A DNA stretch of 64,000 bases from JAJDXO01 sp965221855 (GCA_965221855.1 CBDCSV010000010.1:434001-498000), one strand, 5' to 3'. Shown: positions 52,607 through 61,687, counted from the first letter of the stretch. Translations and numbers: made by a program. Notes: generated from the sequence alone by a model not told the origin.

Positions 52607-53659
52607 GAGAGTTTTCTGATCTGACGGAATCGTTAGGGATTCCCAAAGTCTCTGATTTCTGATTCAAGATGTGGGCTGGTGAAGGAGGCCAGCCTGCATG
52701 ACGAGACCACTTTCGAATGATCTACGACATCGGTTGGTTGCGGCGGTGGACGGCGGGATGTCGCGTCGGTCTGCGGCGAAGGTTTTTGGGGTTGCGGCCT
52801 CGACGGCGATCAAATGGGTTGATCAGTGGCGGCAGCGGGGTGATGTGCGGCCCCGGCCGCAAGGCGGGGACCGCCGCTCTCACCGCCTTGAAGCGTATGC
52901 CGAGGAGGTTCTGGCGCTTGTCACGGAGACACCGGACATCACCCTGGCCGAGATCGCAGCCTGTCTGGAGGAGGTGCACGGGCTTCGGGTTGCCCCGAGC
53001 ACGGTCTGGCGGCTGCTCGACCGCCACGGCATGACCTTCAAAAAAAACCGCGCACGCCAGCGAGCAGCAACGTCCTGATGTCTTGGCGCGCCGGCAGGCC
53101 TGGGCCGAGGCGCAGCCCGGCCTGATGCCGGAGCGGCTGGTCTTCATCGACGAGACCGGCACATCGACCAAGATGGCCCGGCGCTATGGCCGCGCGCCGC
53201 GCGGGCAGCGCTGCCAAGCCGCCATCCCTCACGGCCACTGGAAGACCACCACTTTGGTCGCTGCTCTCACGCTCGACGGCATCCTCGCCCCCATGACCAT
53301 CGATGGGGCGATGACCGGGGCAGCCTTCCTTGCCTATGTCGAGCAAATCCTGGTCCCAACCCTCAAACCCGGAGACATCGTCATTATGGACAATCTGCCA
53401 GCCCATAAGCCCGCCAGCGTGCGTAAGGCCATCGAAGACGCCGGCGCCGAGCTCCGCTTCCTGCCGCCCTACTCACCCGACTTCAACCCAATCGAGATGG
53501 CCTTCGCAAAGCTCAAGGCCCTCCTCAAAAAGACCGCAGCCAGAACCGTCGACGACCTCTACGACGCCATCGCAACCGCCATCGACACAGTCACCCAATC
53601 CGAGTGCCAAAACTACTTCACTGCCGCAGGCTATGACCGGGTGTGATCAGAAAATGCCC
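52607..53659 (+). mobile_element. IS630-family element A, copy 2
   Basis: A 1053-bp element with TA at 52605-52606 and 53660-53661. Same ends as copy 1, apart from one base at the right tip. Its right TA is shared with the left end of an IS630-family element B, so two elements lie head to tail. Both insertions used CTAG sites; the original site was the stop codon of the MocR gene. Confidence 0.95.
52698..53646 (+). CDS. IS630-family transposase A, copy 2
   Basis: HTH frame 52698-53078 and DDE frame ending 53646, meeting at eight A (53040-53047); the DDE frame is +1. The predicted proteins are identical in length and sequence to those of copy 1 at 15250. Catalytic motifs IDETGTS, MDNLPAHK and NPIEMAF are present. 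Confidence 0.92.
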
Positions 53660-53661
53660 TA

Positions 53662-54711
53662 GAGCGTATTTGAGATTGATTGAATCATTTTAGGGATTCC
53701 CAAGTATGGGCGAACCATGATTCAAGATGGATGCTGGGCAAGGAGGCCAGCATTCATGGCGAGACCTTATTCGATTGATTTGCGAGAGCGTGTTGTTTTG
53801 GCGGTTTTGGCGGGGGAGAGTTGCCGCGCTGTAGCGGCTCGGTTTGGGGTTGCGGTTTCGAGCGTGGTTAAGTGGTCGCAGCGCTACCGGCGGACGGGGA
53901 GTGTTGCGCCCGGCAAGATGGGCGGTCACCGCCGCCGGGTTCTTGAGCCCCATCGGGAGTTCATTGTCGGCCGGATCGACCAGGAGCCGCATCTGACGCT
54001 GCATCGGTTGAGAGACGAGTTGGCCGCTCGGGGTGTCAGGGTATCCCACAGCACGGTATGGCTGTTTCTGCGCCGTGAAGGGCTGCGCTTTAAAAAAAAC
54101 CCTGTTCGCCGTTGAACGGGCGCGCGCGGACATCGCCCGCCATCGCAGGCGCTGGAAGGCGTGGCAGGCAAAGCTTGATCCCGAACGGCTGGTATTCATT
54201 GATGAAACCTGGATCCGGACCAATATGGCCCCGCTGCGCGGCTGGGGGCCGAAAGGGGAGCGGGTCCGCGGCTTTGCCCCCCATGGGCGGTGGCACACCC
54301 TGACCTTCATCGGCGCGCTGCGCTGCGACCGGTTCACCGCGCCCTGCGTCTTCGACGGCCCCATCAATGGCGTGTGCTTCCGCGCCTACGTCGAGCAGCT
54401 GCTCGTGCCGACCCTGGTGCCCGGCGACATCGTCATCATGGACAATCTCGGCAGCCACAAGTCAAAAGCCGTGCGAAACGCCATCCGTGCCGCCGGAGCC
54501 AAGCTGTGGCTCCTGCCCAAATATTCCCCCGACCTCAATCCCATCGAGCAGACCTTTGCCCAAATCAAGCACTGGATGAGAAACGCCCAGAAGCGGGAGA
54601 TCGACGACTTATGGCGCCATCTCGGGAGCCTCATCGACACCATCGAGCCACAGCAATGCGCCAACTACTTCAAAAACGCAGGATACGCTTCCGTCAAAAT
54701 ATGAAACGCTC
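53662..54711 (+). mobile_element. IS630-family element B, copy 3
   Basis: A 1050-bp element with TA at 53660-53661 and 54712-54713. It is inserted at the CTAG created at the junction between element A and the MocR gene. Ends are the same as copy 1. Confidence 0.95.
53756..54704 (+). CDS. IS630-family transposase B, copy 3
   Basis: Two-frame transposase identical in predicted sequence to those at 24548 and 44519. HTH frame starts at 53756 and the DDE frame ends at 54704, joined at a run of eight A near 54092-54099. Motifs IDETWIRT, MDNLGSHK and NPIEQTF are present. Confidence 0.92.
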
Positions 54712-56126
54712 TAGAAAACCGGCCGCTCCGGTTCGGGGACCGGCACCGGCGCCGGGGCCTGACTAAGGAGTTCGGCCAATCGCTTCAGCCCGATCTCGAC
54801 CAACTCCCGCGCCTCCGGAGAGCCCAGGCAAACCCGGGCCGCCTCCTCCGGCTTCGTCCGCCCCACGGCAAACCGCGCCGACGGGATGACGACGACCCCC
54901 GCCCGGCGCGCCTGCTCGACGAACAATTCGGCGGGGCGCTCCGGGCCCAGCTTCAGCCACAGATGATAGCTGTAGGGTTTGGTCTGATAGGACCCGGCGG
55001 GCAGGATTGAAGATGCAAGCGCCTGACGCGCCCGCGCTTCCGCGCGGTGCCAGTCCACCAGCCGATCCGCAGTGCCGTCGGAAATCCAGCGGTAGGCGAT
55101 TTCGGAGGTCAAGGCCGGCGCCATCCAGGTGGTCAGACTGACGGCGTTGCGGACCCGCTCGATACCGTCGGGCGGCGCCGCCACGTAGCCGATGCGCAAG
55201 CCCGGCGCCATGCACTTGGAGGCCCCGGATATGTGGTACGAGCGCTCCGGCGCGAAAGACGCCAGCGGCGGCGGGCCGTCTTCCATCAAATAGCCGTAGA
55301 CGTCATCGTCGATGATCGCGACGTCATATTTTCTGGCAATCCCGGCGATGGCCCGGCGGCGGTCCTCGGGGAGGCTGGCGGTGGTCGGGTTGTGCAGGGT
55401 CGGGATGGCATAGAGCACCTTCGGCGCCCGAGTGCGGCAAACCTCCTCGAATGCGTCCGGGATCAGACCCTGCTCATCGATCCGCACCGGCTCCGGCTTG
55501 ACGCCCACGTGCATCGCCAGCCCGGCGGTCGCCGGATAGGTCAGCGCCTCGGCGGCGACGCAATCGCCGGGACGGGTCAGCGCCATCAGGGTGGCGGTGA
55601 GGGCATGTTGGGCGCCGCTGCAGATCACCAGATTGCCGGGCGCCACGTCATGGCCGGTTTCGCTGATCCAGCGGGCCGCGGTTTCCCGGTGCGCCGGCAG
55701 CCCGCCCTTGGTTTCGTAGGCCAGCAAATCATCCAGTTGAGGCGAGTCGGCGATCTCCTTCAGGCAGGCGCGCAACGCCGCCGCCCGGCGGCCCGGGGCC
55801 GGCATGTTGAGACCGAAATCGACCACCCCGGCACCGCTGGACGCGCGCCGGTAAAACTCGCTGTAAGCGGGGCTGGAGTGTTCCTCACCGGCAACGAACG
55901 TCCCGCGGCCCACTTCGCCGGTGGTCAGGCCCCGCTGCGCGGCTTGGGCGTAGGCCCGGCTGACCGTGCCGACGGTCACGCCGAGCTCGTAGGCCAGATC
56001 CCGGTGGGTGGGCAGCCGGTCGCCCGGTTTGATTTTCCCGTCGCGAATGTCCCCGGCCAAGGCATCGGCGATGGCCATGTAACGGGGCCCGCGATGACCC
56101 GTGAGATCAGGCTGCCATATTGTCAT
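54711..56126 (-). CDS. MocR/PdxR-type GntR regulator with aminotransferase domain
   Basis: A 471-residue fusion: an N-terminal GntR winged HTH (RYMAIADALAGDIRDGKI, LAYELGVTVGTVSRAYAQA) and a fold-type I PLP domain with YAIPTLHNPTTASLPEDRR, IIDDDVYGYL and SGASKCMAPGLRIGY, whose Lys binds PLP. Such proteins regulate vitamin B6, taurine or GABA genes. The ATG at 56126 starts just before the HTH. Two palindromes overlap or precede the start, suggesting autoregulation. The C-terminus is proline-rich (APAPVPVPEPERPVF). Its TAG stop lies exactly on the IS630 target. Confidence 0.9.
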   Translation of the reverse strand: MTIWQPDLTGHRGPRYMAIADALAGDIRDGKIKPGDRLPTHRDLAYELGVTVGTVSRAYAQAAQRGLTTGEVGRGTFVAGEEHSSPAYSEFYRRASSGAGVVDFGLNMPAPGRRAAALRACLKEIADSPQLDDLLAYETKGGLPAHRETAARWISETGHDVAPGNLVICSGAQHALTATLMALTRPGDCVAAEALTYPATAGLAMHVGVKPEPVRIDEQGLIPDAFEEVCRTRAPKVLYAIPTLHNPTTASLPEDRRRAIAGIARKYDVAIIDDDVYGYLMEDGPPPLASFAPERSYHISGASKCMAPGLRIGYVAAPPDGIERVRNAVSLTTWMAPALTSEIAYRWISDGTADRLVDWHRAEARARQALASSILPAGSYQTKPYSYHLWLKLGPERPAELFVEQARRAGVVVIPSARFAVGRTKPEEAARVCLGSPEARELVEIGLKRLAELLSQAPAPVPVPEPERPVF

Positions 56127-56134
56127 GATGACAA
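56120..56134. promoter_or_regulatory. Palindrome over the MocR start codon
   Basis: TTGTCATGATGACAA, a perfect palindrome with one central base, overlapping the ATG of the MocR gene. Likely an operator for autorepression. Confidence 0.55.
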
Positions 56135-56142
56135 TAAATACA

Positions 56143-56161
56143 TTGACGCAAATTGTGTCAA
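56143..56161. promoter_or_regulatory. Second palindrome in the MocR/DUF1127 divergent promoter
   Basis: TTGACGCAAATTGTGTCAA, two TTGAC half-sites in inverted orientation with interrupted symmetric centre. It lies 51 bp upstream of the divergent DUF1127 gene and could control both. Confidence 0.55.
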
Positions 56162-56211
56162 TAAATAAATACAATCCGGCCCAAAATTAGGGAAATACTC
56201 GGAGAATCCTC

Positions 56212-56493
56212 ATGGATGCGCGCCAAAAAAGACTCGATTGTATCGATACAAAGACGGTCAATGTCACCCTCGGCGACACATCCGCGACCGAGACGATTCG
56301 CGGCGTTCTCCTCGACTTCGCCGCCGCCGTGATGCGGGACATTGCCGGCGCCGGCCTGATCCTCCTTGCCTGGCGGCGGCGCGCCTCCCAGCGGCGCCAG
56401 CTGGCGGCCGTGGACGCCCGGTTGCTCCGGGACATGGGGATCAGCCGCGAAGACGCCCTGGCGGAGGCCCGAAAGCCGTTCTGGCAGGCCTGA
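56212..56493 (+). CDS. DUF1127 family protein
   Basis: A 93-residue protein whose C-terminal half is the DUF1127 motif: RRRASQRRQLAAVDARLLRD followed by MGISREDALAEARKPFW. The N-terminal half includes a hydrophobic segment (DIAGAGLILLAW). DUF1127 proteins in alphaproteobacteria can bind RNA and influence phosphate or stress responses; this one is divergent from a MocR regulator that may control it. GGAGAA precedes the ATG. Confidence 0.85.
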   Translation: MDARQKRLDCIDTKTVNVTLGDTSATETIRGVLLDFAAAVMRDIAGAGLILLAWRRRASQRRQLAAVDARLLRDMGISREDALAEARKPFWQA

Positions 56494-56585
56494 GCGCGGG
56501 GCAATCCCACCGAAAACCCGCTGAAAACGGGGAATTTCGGGCGGGCGTTAACGGTCCGTAAAGAACCTCGGGCCAGAATCGGTTC

Positions 56586-58955
56586 ATGGCCCGCGCAATC
56601 CCTCGGAATCGCCGCCGGACGCTGCTTCCGGCCGCCGTCGCCGACGCCCTGCGTCAACGGCTCATCGAGTTGTCCGGCATCGGCGTCTTCGCCGCCGCGC
56701 TGCTGATCGGGGCCGCGCTGGCGACCTATTCCCCGTCGGACCCGTCCCTGAACAACGCCACGGGAAGCGCCGTCCGGAACGTCCTCGGCCTGCCCGGCGC
56801 CGTCGCCGCCGACTTGCTCTGGCAGTTCTTCGGCCTCGCCGGCTGGGCGGCGCCCCTGGTGCTGGTCGCCTGGGCCTGGCGGCTCGCGGGGCGCAAGCTT
56901 CTGAGCCTGGTGTGGTTCCGGCTCCTGGCGGTGATCGCCGGGATGCTGGCCCTGTCCCTTGCCGCCGCCCCGCTGCCGGTGCCCGGGGACTGGCCGCTGA
57001 GGGCCGGCATGGGCGGGGCCTCGGGCGCCGTCCTGACCGATCTCATCGTGGGCTGGCTGCCGGCCCGCATGAGCGGCGCCGGCGAATGGACCGTCATCGG
57101 CGCCGGGGTGGTGCTGTCCCTCGGCCTGCTGAGCTTCGCCGCCGGCCTCGACCGGACGGAATGGGCCTGTATGTGGGGCATGGCCCGGCGGGGCGGCGGG
57201 TTCGCCCGGCGCTGGCCGGCCCGCATCGCCCGGCGCTCCAAGGATATTGGTGAACGGGTCGAGCCCCGCCTCGCCGGCGGGCCCGCGCCGATGAACGAAT
57301 ATGGGGACGAATACGGGGACGAGTTCGGGGCCGTCGACGCGCCCGGGGATCCGCCCGCCCCCCGCAGAAAGCCGAAATCGGTGGTCGAGGCCCGGAAACC
57401 GGGAGCCAGGGCCGGCAAACGGGCCAAGGATGCCCGCCAGGGCAGTCTGGTCATGCCGGTGGCCGATACCTACCAGGTGCCGCCCCTCGACCTCCTGGAG
57501 GCGCCGCCGGCAAGCGGCGGCAATACGGCCGACAAGGACGCCCTGTCGAAGAACGCCAGCCTGCTGGAATCGGTTCTGGACGATTTCGGCGTCCGCGGCG
57601 AGATCGTCAAGGTGCGCCCGGGACCCGTCGTCACGCTGTATGAACTCGAGCCCGCGCCCGGCACCAAGACCTCCCGGGTGATCGGCCTCGCCGACGACAT
57701 CGCGCGCTCCATGTCGGCGCTCTCGGTGCGCATCGCCGTGGTGCCCGGCCGCAGCGTCATCGGCATCGAGCTGCCCAACGCCCGGCGGGAGACGGTCTAC
57801 CTGCGCGAACTGCTCGCCTCCAGCGCCTACGAGCGCAGCGGCGGCAGCCTGACCCTGGCGCTCGGCAAGGATATCGGCGGCGGCCCGATCATGGTCGACC
57901 TCGCCCGCATGCCGCACCTGCTGATCGCCGGCACGACGGGGTCGGGCAAGTCGGTGGCCATCAACACGATGATCCTGTCGCTGCTCTACCAGTTGTCGCC
58001 GGATCAGTGCAAATTCATCATGATCGACCCGAAGATGCTCGAACTGTCGGTCTATGACGGCATTCCCAATCTGCTGGCGCCGGTGGTCACCGATCCGTCG
58101 AAAGCGGTGGTGGCCCTCAAATGGGCGGTCCGGGAAATGGAGGAGCGCTACCGGGACATGTCCCGGATGGGGGTCCGGAACATCGCCGGCTACAACGCCC
58201 GGCTCGCCGAGGCCCGCAAGAAGGGCGAGGAACTGACCCGCCGGGTCCAGACCGGGTTCGACGAGACCGGCAAGCCGGTTTACGAGGACCAGCCCCTGGG
58301 CACGGATCCCCTGCCCTTCATCGTCGTCGTGGTCGACGAGATGGCGGACCTGATGATGGTCGCCGGCAAGGACATCGAAGCCGCCATCCAGCGCCTCGCC
58401 CAGATGGCCCGCGCCGCCGGCATTCACCTGATCATGGCCACCCAGCGGCCGTCGGTGGACGTCATCACCGGCACCATCAAGGCCAATTTCCCGACCCGGA
58501 TTTCGTTTCAGGTCACCGCCAAGGTGGACAGCCGCACCATCCTGGGCGAGCAGGGGGCGGAACAGCTGCTCGGCCAGGGCGACATGCTCTACATGGCGGG
58601 CGGCGGCCAGATTTCGCGCATCCACGGACCCTTCGTCAGCGACGAGGAGGTGGAGCAGGTGGTCAGGTTCCTCAAGAGCCAGGGCGAGCCGGTGTACGAC
58701 GACGCCGTCACCGAGGATGCCGACGGCGGCTTCGGCGCGCCGGGCGCGGCGCCGGGGGAGACGGGCGACGAGCTTTACGACGAGGCGGTCGCCATCGTCG
58801 CCCGGGAGGGCAAGGCGTCCACCAGCTTCATCCAGCGCCACCTGCAGATCGGCTACAACCGGGCGGCCCGCATCATCGAGCGCATGGAGGCCGAAGGCGT
58901 GGTCAGCCAGGCCGACCGGGTCGGCCGCCGGGAGATCCTCGCCGGGTCCCATTGA
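56586..58955 (+). CDS. ftsK: DNA translocase FtsK
   Basis: A 789-residue FtsK. Residues 25-175 hold four membrane helices; a short, charged linker follows (residues 195-300), then the alpha domain and the RecA-like motor with Walker A GTTGSGKS near residue 450, and FIVVVVDEMADLMM as Walker B. HLIMATQRPSVDVITG is the conserved translocase motif. The C-terminal gamma winged helix (SFIQRHLQIGYNRAARIIERM) recognises KOPS sequences. The role is chromosome dimer resolution and septal DNA pumping. The linker is short compared with E. coli FtsK, as is usual in alphaproteobacteria. Confidence 0.96.
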   Translation: MARAIPRNRRRTLLPAAVADALRQRLIELSGIGVFAAALLIGAALATYSPSDPSLNNATGSAVRNVLGLPGAVAADLLWQFFGLAGWAAPLVLVAWAWRLAGRKLLSLVWFRLLAVIAGMLALSLAAAPLPVPGDWPLRAGMGGASGAVLTDLIVGWLPARMSGAGEWTVIGAGVVLSLGLLSFAAGLDRTEWACMWGMARRGGGFARRWPARIARRSKDIGERVEPRLAGGPAPMNEYGDEYGDEFGAVDAPGDPPAPRRKPKSVVEARKPGARAGKRAKDARQGSLVMPVADTYQVPPLDLLEAPPASGGNTADKDALSKNASLLESVLDDFGVRGEIVKVRPGPVVTLYELEPAPGTKTSRVIGLADDIARSMSALSVRIAVVPGRSVIGIELPNARRETVYLRELLASSAYERSGGSLTLALGKDIGGGPIMVDLARMPHLLIAGTTGSGKSVAINTMILSLLYQLSPDQCKFIMIDPKMLELSVYDGIPNLLAPVVTDPSKAVVALKWAVREMEERYRDMSRMGVRNIAGYNARLAEARKKGEELTRRVQTGFDETGKPVYEDQPLGTDPLPFIVVVVDEMADLMMVAGKDIEAAIQRLAQMARAAGIHLIMATQRPSVDVITGTIKANFPTRISFQVTAKVDSRTILGEQGAEQLLGQGDMLYMAGGGQISRIHGPFVSDEEVEQVVRFLKSQGEPVYDDAVTEDADGGFGAPGAAPGETGDELYDEAVAIVAREGKASTSFIQRHLQIGYNRAARIIERMEAEGVVSQADRVGRREILAGSH

Positions 58956-58958
58956 GCC

Positions 58959-59212
58959 TGACCCTCGCCCCCTTCAGGGGGAGAGGGTTGCGGAGGCTTG
59001 GCGGGCGGCAGCCCGGCTTAGCCGCAGCCGGGTGAGGGGGAACAGGATTTCACCACGGAGCACACAGAGATCACGGAGCGGATTTGAGTGTAGATACTCT
59101 GTGTTCTCTGTGGTCTTTGTGGTGAGATTCTTATTTCGTGGATGCCCCTCACTCTCATATCCTATGACCCCCTCACCCTGACCCTCTCCCCCTCAAGTAG
59201 GGGGAGAGGGAA
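58959..59212. repeat. Composite REP-like intergenic repeat (locus 1)
   Basis: Three hairpin units in a row between ftsK and lolA. First, CCCTCGCCCCC...GGGGGAGAGGG at 58961-58987 with a second stem to 59043. Second, TTCACCACGGAGCACACAGAG...CTCTGTGTTCTCTGTGG at 59047-59132. Third, CCCTCTCCCCCTC...GGGGGAGAGGG at 59181-59210. The same order is found after lolA around the IS110 element. These are dispersed extragenic palindromes. Confidence 0.75.
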
Positions 59213-59271
59213 CGTGATGGAGCGGGGGGTAATCATTTGCGCTTGGCCGCCATATCCGGTATCGACGCCCC

Positions 59272-59919
59272 ATGAATTCCTTCCGCCGGATATTGCCGGC
59301 CGCCGCCCTCGCCCTGCTGGCCGCCGGGGCGGTCATGGCCGGCGCCGCCGCCGCCCAGGAGACAGCCAGGCCGGTCCCCCTGACCGATGCGCAGAAGGCC
59401 GAGCTGCGGCGGGTGGAGGATCACCTGAACGGGCTCGAGACCCTGCAGGCCCGGTTCATCCAGGTCTCCCAGCGGGGGCAGGTGGCCGAGGGAGACCTGT
59501 ACCTCCAGCGGCCCGGCAGGATCCGGTTCGAATACGATTCGCCGGTGCCCATCCTGATCGTTTCGTCCGGGCCGGTGCTCTACTATTTCGACAAGGAGCT
59601 GGAGCAGACCACCCAGGTGTTCGTCCGGACGACCCCGGTGGGCCTCCTGGTGCGCGAGAAGCTGTCCTTCGCCGACGACGTCACGGTCTCCCACTTCGCG
59701 CGGCGGGCGGGCGCCATCCGGATCACGGTGCAGCGCACCGGCGATCCGGGGGAGGGCGCCATCACCCTGGTCTTCAGCGACAAGCCGCTGAGGCTCCGCC
59801 AGTGGGTGGTCCTCGACGCCCAGGGCCGGCGGACGTCGGTCACGCTCACCAACGTCCGGACCGGCCACCGGCTGGACCCCAAGCTGTTCAGGTTCGACGC
59901 GCCGGAAGCGCCGGAGTAG
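59272..59919 (+). CDS. lolA: Outer-membrane lipoprotein carrier LolA
   Basis: A 215-residue periplasmic chaperone that carries lipoproteins from the LolCDE complex to the outer membrane. The signal peptide ends at AAAAQE. The mature beta half-barrel shows LNGLETLQARFIQVS, GDLYLQRPGRIRFEYDSPVP, LYYFDKELEQTTQV and LRLRQWVVLDAQGRRTSV, all typical of LolA. It is downstream of ftsK, as in many alphaproteobacteria, separated by REP-like repeats. Complete. Confidence 0.92.
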   Translation: MNSFRRILPAAALALLAAGAVMAGAAAAQETARPVPLTDAQKAELRRVEDHLNGLETLQARFIQVSQRGQVAEGDLYLQRPGRIRFEYDSPVPILIVSSGPVLYYFDKELEQTTQVFVRTTPVGLLVREKLSFADDVTVSHFARRAGAIRITVQRTGDPGEGAITLVFSDKPLRLRQWVVLDAQGRRTSVTLTNVRTGHRLDPKLFRFDAPEAPE

Positions 59920-59932
59920 GGCGCGGCTCCAC

Positions 59933-60011
59933 CCCCTCACCCTGACCCTCTCCCCCTGAAGTAGGGGGAGAGGGGACTACTCCCTAACCCTCGCCCCCTT
60001 TGGGGAAATGG
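59933..60011. repeat. REP-like repeat (locus 2, left part)
   Basis: CCCTCTCCCCCTGAAGTAGG hairpin at 59946-59974 and CCCTCGCCCCCTTTGGGG at 59988-60005. The second is the left half of a unit whose right half lies beyond the IS110-family element, at 61441. Confidence 0.7.
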
Positions 60012-60135
60012 GATGGACGCCTCCCACCTGCTGCTGCTGGAAGTCCGACGGAAGGGGTGGACCCTCACGGGCCGACGGCATCAAAGTACCAATGGGGAAG
60101 AGCAAGCTCTTCACAGGCAAACCGGAGGGTCCGAG

Positions 60136-61161
60136 ATGAAGACTAACAGAACTGTCGTGGGCGTGGATACGGCGAAACGTGTGTTCCAGTTGTACTGGAT
60201 TGATATGGAGACGGGCGAGGTCATGGATCTGAAGCTGAGCCGGGCGAAGTTCCTCGAACACTTCGCCAACCGCGCGCCCTGCTTGGTCGCGATGGAGGCC
60301 TGCGGCGGCTCGCAGCACTGGGCGCGCCGGCTTGGGGAGCTCGGCCACGAGCCGCGGCTGTTGCCGGCCAAGGCGGTGCGTCCCTTTGTCATCGGCAACA
60401 AGAACGACGCGCACGACGCGCGGGCGATCTGGACGGCGGCGCGGATGCCGGGCATCAAGACCGTTGCGGTGAAGAGCGAGGAACAGCAGGCGGTCCTGGC
60501 GCTTCACCGGATGCGCCAGCAGTTGGTGAAGTTCCGCACGGCTCAGACCAACGGGCTGCGCGGCCTGCTGATGGAATATGGCGAGGTGATGCCGCGGGGC
60601 CGGGCCGGGATGAGACAGGCGATGCCCGGCGCCCTCGCGCGGGTCTCGGAGCGGCTGCCGGCGATGGTGATCGACACGCTTCGCGAGCAGTGGGCGCGGA
60701 TCGGCCGGCTCGATGAAGAGATCGGCGAGATCGAGCGGCGCATCGGGGTGTGGCACCGCGGCAATGCCGACAGCAGACGGATCGCCGAGATTCCCGGCGT
60801 GGGCGTGCTGACCGCGACCGCCGTCGTCGCCGCGATGGGCGATCCGGCGGCGTTCCGGTCGGGCCGGGAGTTCGCCGCCTGGCTCGGCCTGGTGCCGCGC
60901 CACGACGGTACCGGCGGCCGGGTTCGCATGCTCGGCATCTCCAAGCGCGGCGACCGGTATTTGCGAACCCTGCTGATCCACGGCGCGCGCGCCGTGCTCA
61001 CCAACAGCAAGGCGCCGCCCGAATGGGCGGTGCGCCTCGCCGAGCGGCGGCCGATGAACGTCGCCACCGTCGCGCTGGCCAACAAGACGGCACGCACGAT
61101 CTGGGCCCTGCTGGCCCACGACCGGACGTACCAGGCGAACTACGTCGGCCGGCCGGCATAG
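60136..61161 (+). CDS. IS110-family transposase (DEDD, transposase_20)
   Basis: A 341-residue transposase. The N-terminal RuvC-like DEDD domain shows VVGVDTAKRVFQLYWID (first D), CLVAMEACGGSQHWAR (E) and GNKNDAHDARAIWTAAR (DxxD). The C-terminal transposase_20 domain shows IAEIPGVGVLTATAVVAAMG and FAAWLGLVPRHDGTGGRVRM followed by GISKRGDRYLRTLLIHGAR, with the catalytic Ser-containing region. The ATG at 60136 is preceded by GGAGGGTCCGAG. Complete frame. Confidence 0.93.
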   Translation: MKTNRTVVGVDTAKRVFQLYWIDMETGEVMDLKLSRAKFLEHFANRAPCLVAMEACGGSQHWARRLGELGHEPRLLPAKAVRPFVIGNKNDAHDARAIWTAARMPGIKTVAVKSEEQQAVLALHRMRQQLVKFRTAQTNGLRGLLMEYGEVMPRGRAGMRQAMPGALARVSERLPAMVIDTLREQWARIGRLDEEIGEIERRIGVWHRGNADSRRIAEIPGVGVLTATAVVAAMGDPAAFRSGREFAAWLGLVPRHDGTGGRVRMLGISKRGDRYLRTLLIHGARAVLTNSKAPPEWAVRLAERRPMNVATVALANKTARTIWALLAHDRTYQANYVGRPA

Positions 61162-61424
61162 CCGCGGCGGACGATGGAACGGCGAACCGATAGAGGAGGT
61201 GGCCGCTGAGAGGTTGCGCAAGGCACGAAACGGAGTGATGGCAAACAGGTCGGACCGCGATCCGCCAAGCCTGAATCCCTCGAGGGGCGAGAAGCCCGTG
61301 GGGGAAATGAGGCGCGGATCGGCAGATTCCATCAGGGCCAGCGGGCACCAGGTCCCGCATCAACAGGCCGGATACAAAGCTGCAATCTGCCTGCCCGTCA
61401 CACCGAAATCGGTCCTTGCGTCCC
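61162..61424 (+). ncRNA. Candidate bridge/seek RNA region of the IS110-family element
   Basis: A 263-bp non-coding stretch between the transposase stop and the right inverted repeat, the location of the targeting RNA in IS1111-type elements. It contains GGGGAAATG at 61301-61309, identical to the left flank at 60002-60010, and AGAGGTTGCGCAAGGC at 61209-61224, similar to the right flank AGAGGGATGCGAAGGC at 61441-61456. These are candidate target guides. RNA boundaries are not known. Confidence 0.5.
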
Positions 61425-61440
61425 GGGAGGCGTCCATACA

Positions 61441-61632
61441 AGAGGGATGCGAAGGCTTGGCGAGCTTGCGAGCCTTAGCCGTAGCTGGGTGAGGGGGAAC
61501 GGGATTTCACCACGGAGCACACGGAGATCACGGAGAAGGGCTGAATCACCCTCACCCTCATATCCCATGACCCCCTCACCCATTTTTTTGTGACCCCCTC
61601 ACCCTTCCCCTCTCCCCCTGAAAAAGGGGGAG
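61441..61632. repeat. REP-like repeat (locus 2, right part)
   Basis: Right half of the interrupted unit (61441-61500), then TTCACCACGGAGCACACGGAG (61505) without its complete returning arm, then CCCTCACCC motifs and a final CCCTCTCCCCCTGAAAAAGG hairpin ending at 61635. The order matches locus 1. Confidence 0.7.
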
Positions 61633-61661
61633 AGGGAATAGGATTTGGGGGGAGAGGGCAC

Positions 61662-61687
61662 AAAAAAGGGCGGTCCGGAGACCGCCC
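61662..61687 (-). terminator. Rho-independent terminator of porin gene
   Basis: On the minus strand, GGGCGGTC pairs with GACCGCCC around a 4-base loop, followed by six T (61667-61662). It lies 29 bp after the porin stop. Confidence 0.88.

Larger units (their letters stand above)
60013..61437 (+). mobile_element. IS110-family (IS1111-like) element in a REP-like repeat
   Basis: Bounded by inverted 13-bp sequences ATGGACGCCTCCC at 60013-60025 and its complement at 61425-61437. The transposase gene is followed by a long non-coding 3' part. The flanks are the two halves of a REP-like unit (compare the uninterrupted unit at 58961-59043). IS1111-type elements have near-terminal inverted repeats and are known to target repeated palindromes; the exact element tips may differ by a few bases. 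Confidence 0.8.

Noticed and set aside
60013..60135. Extension of the IS110-family transposase start to 60013
   Set aside because: That start is the first base of the inverted repeat, and the extra residues do not match the family.
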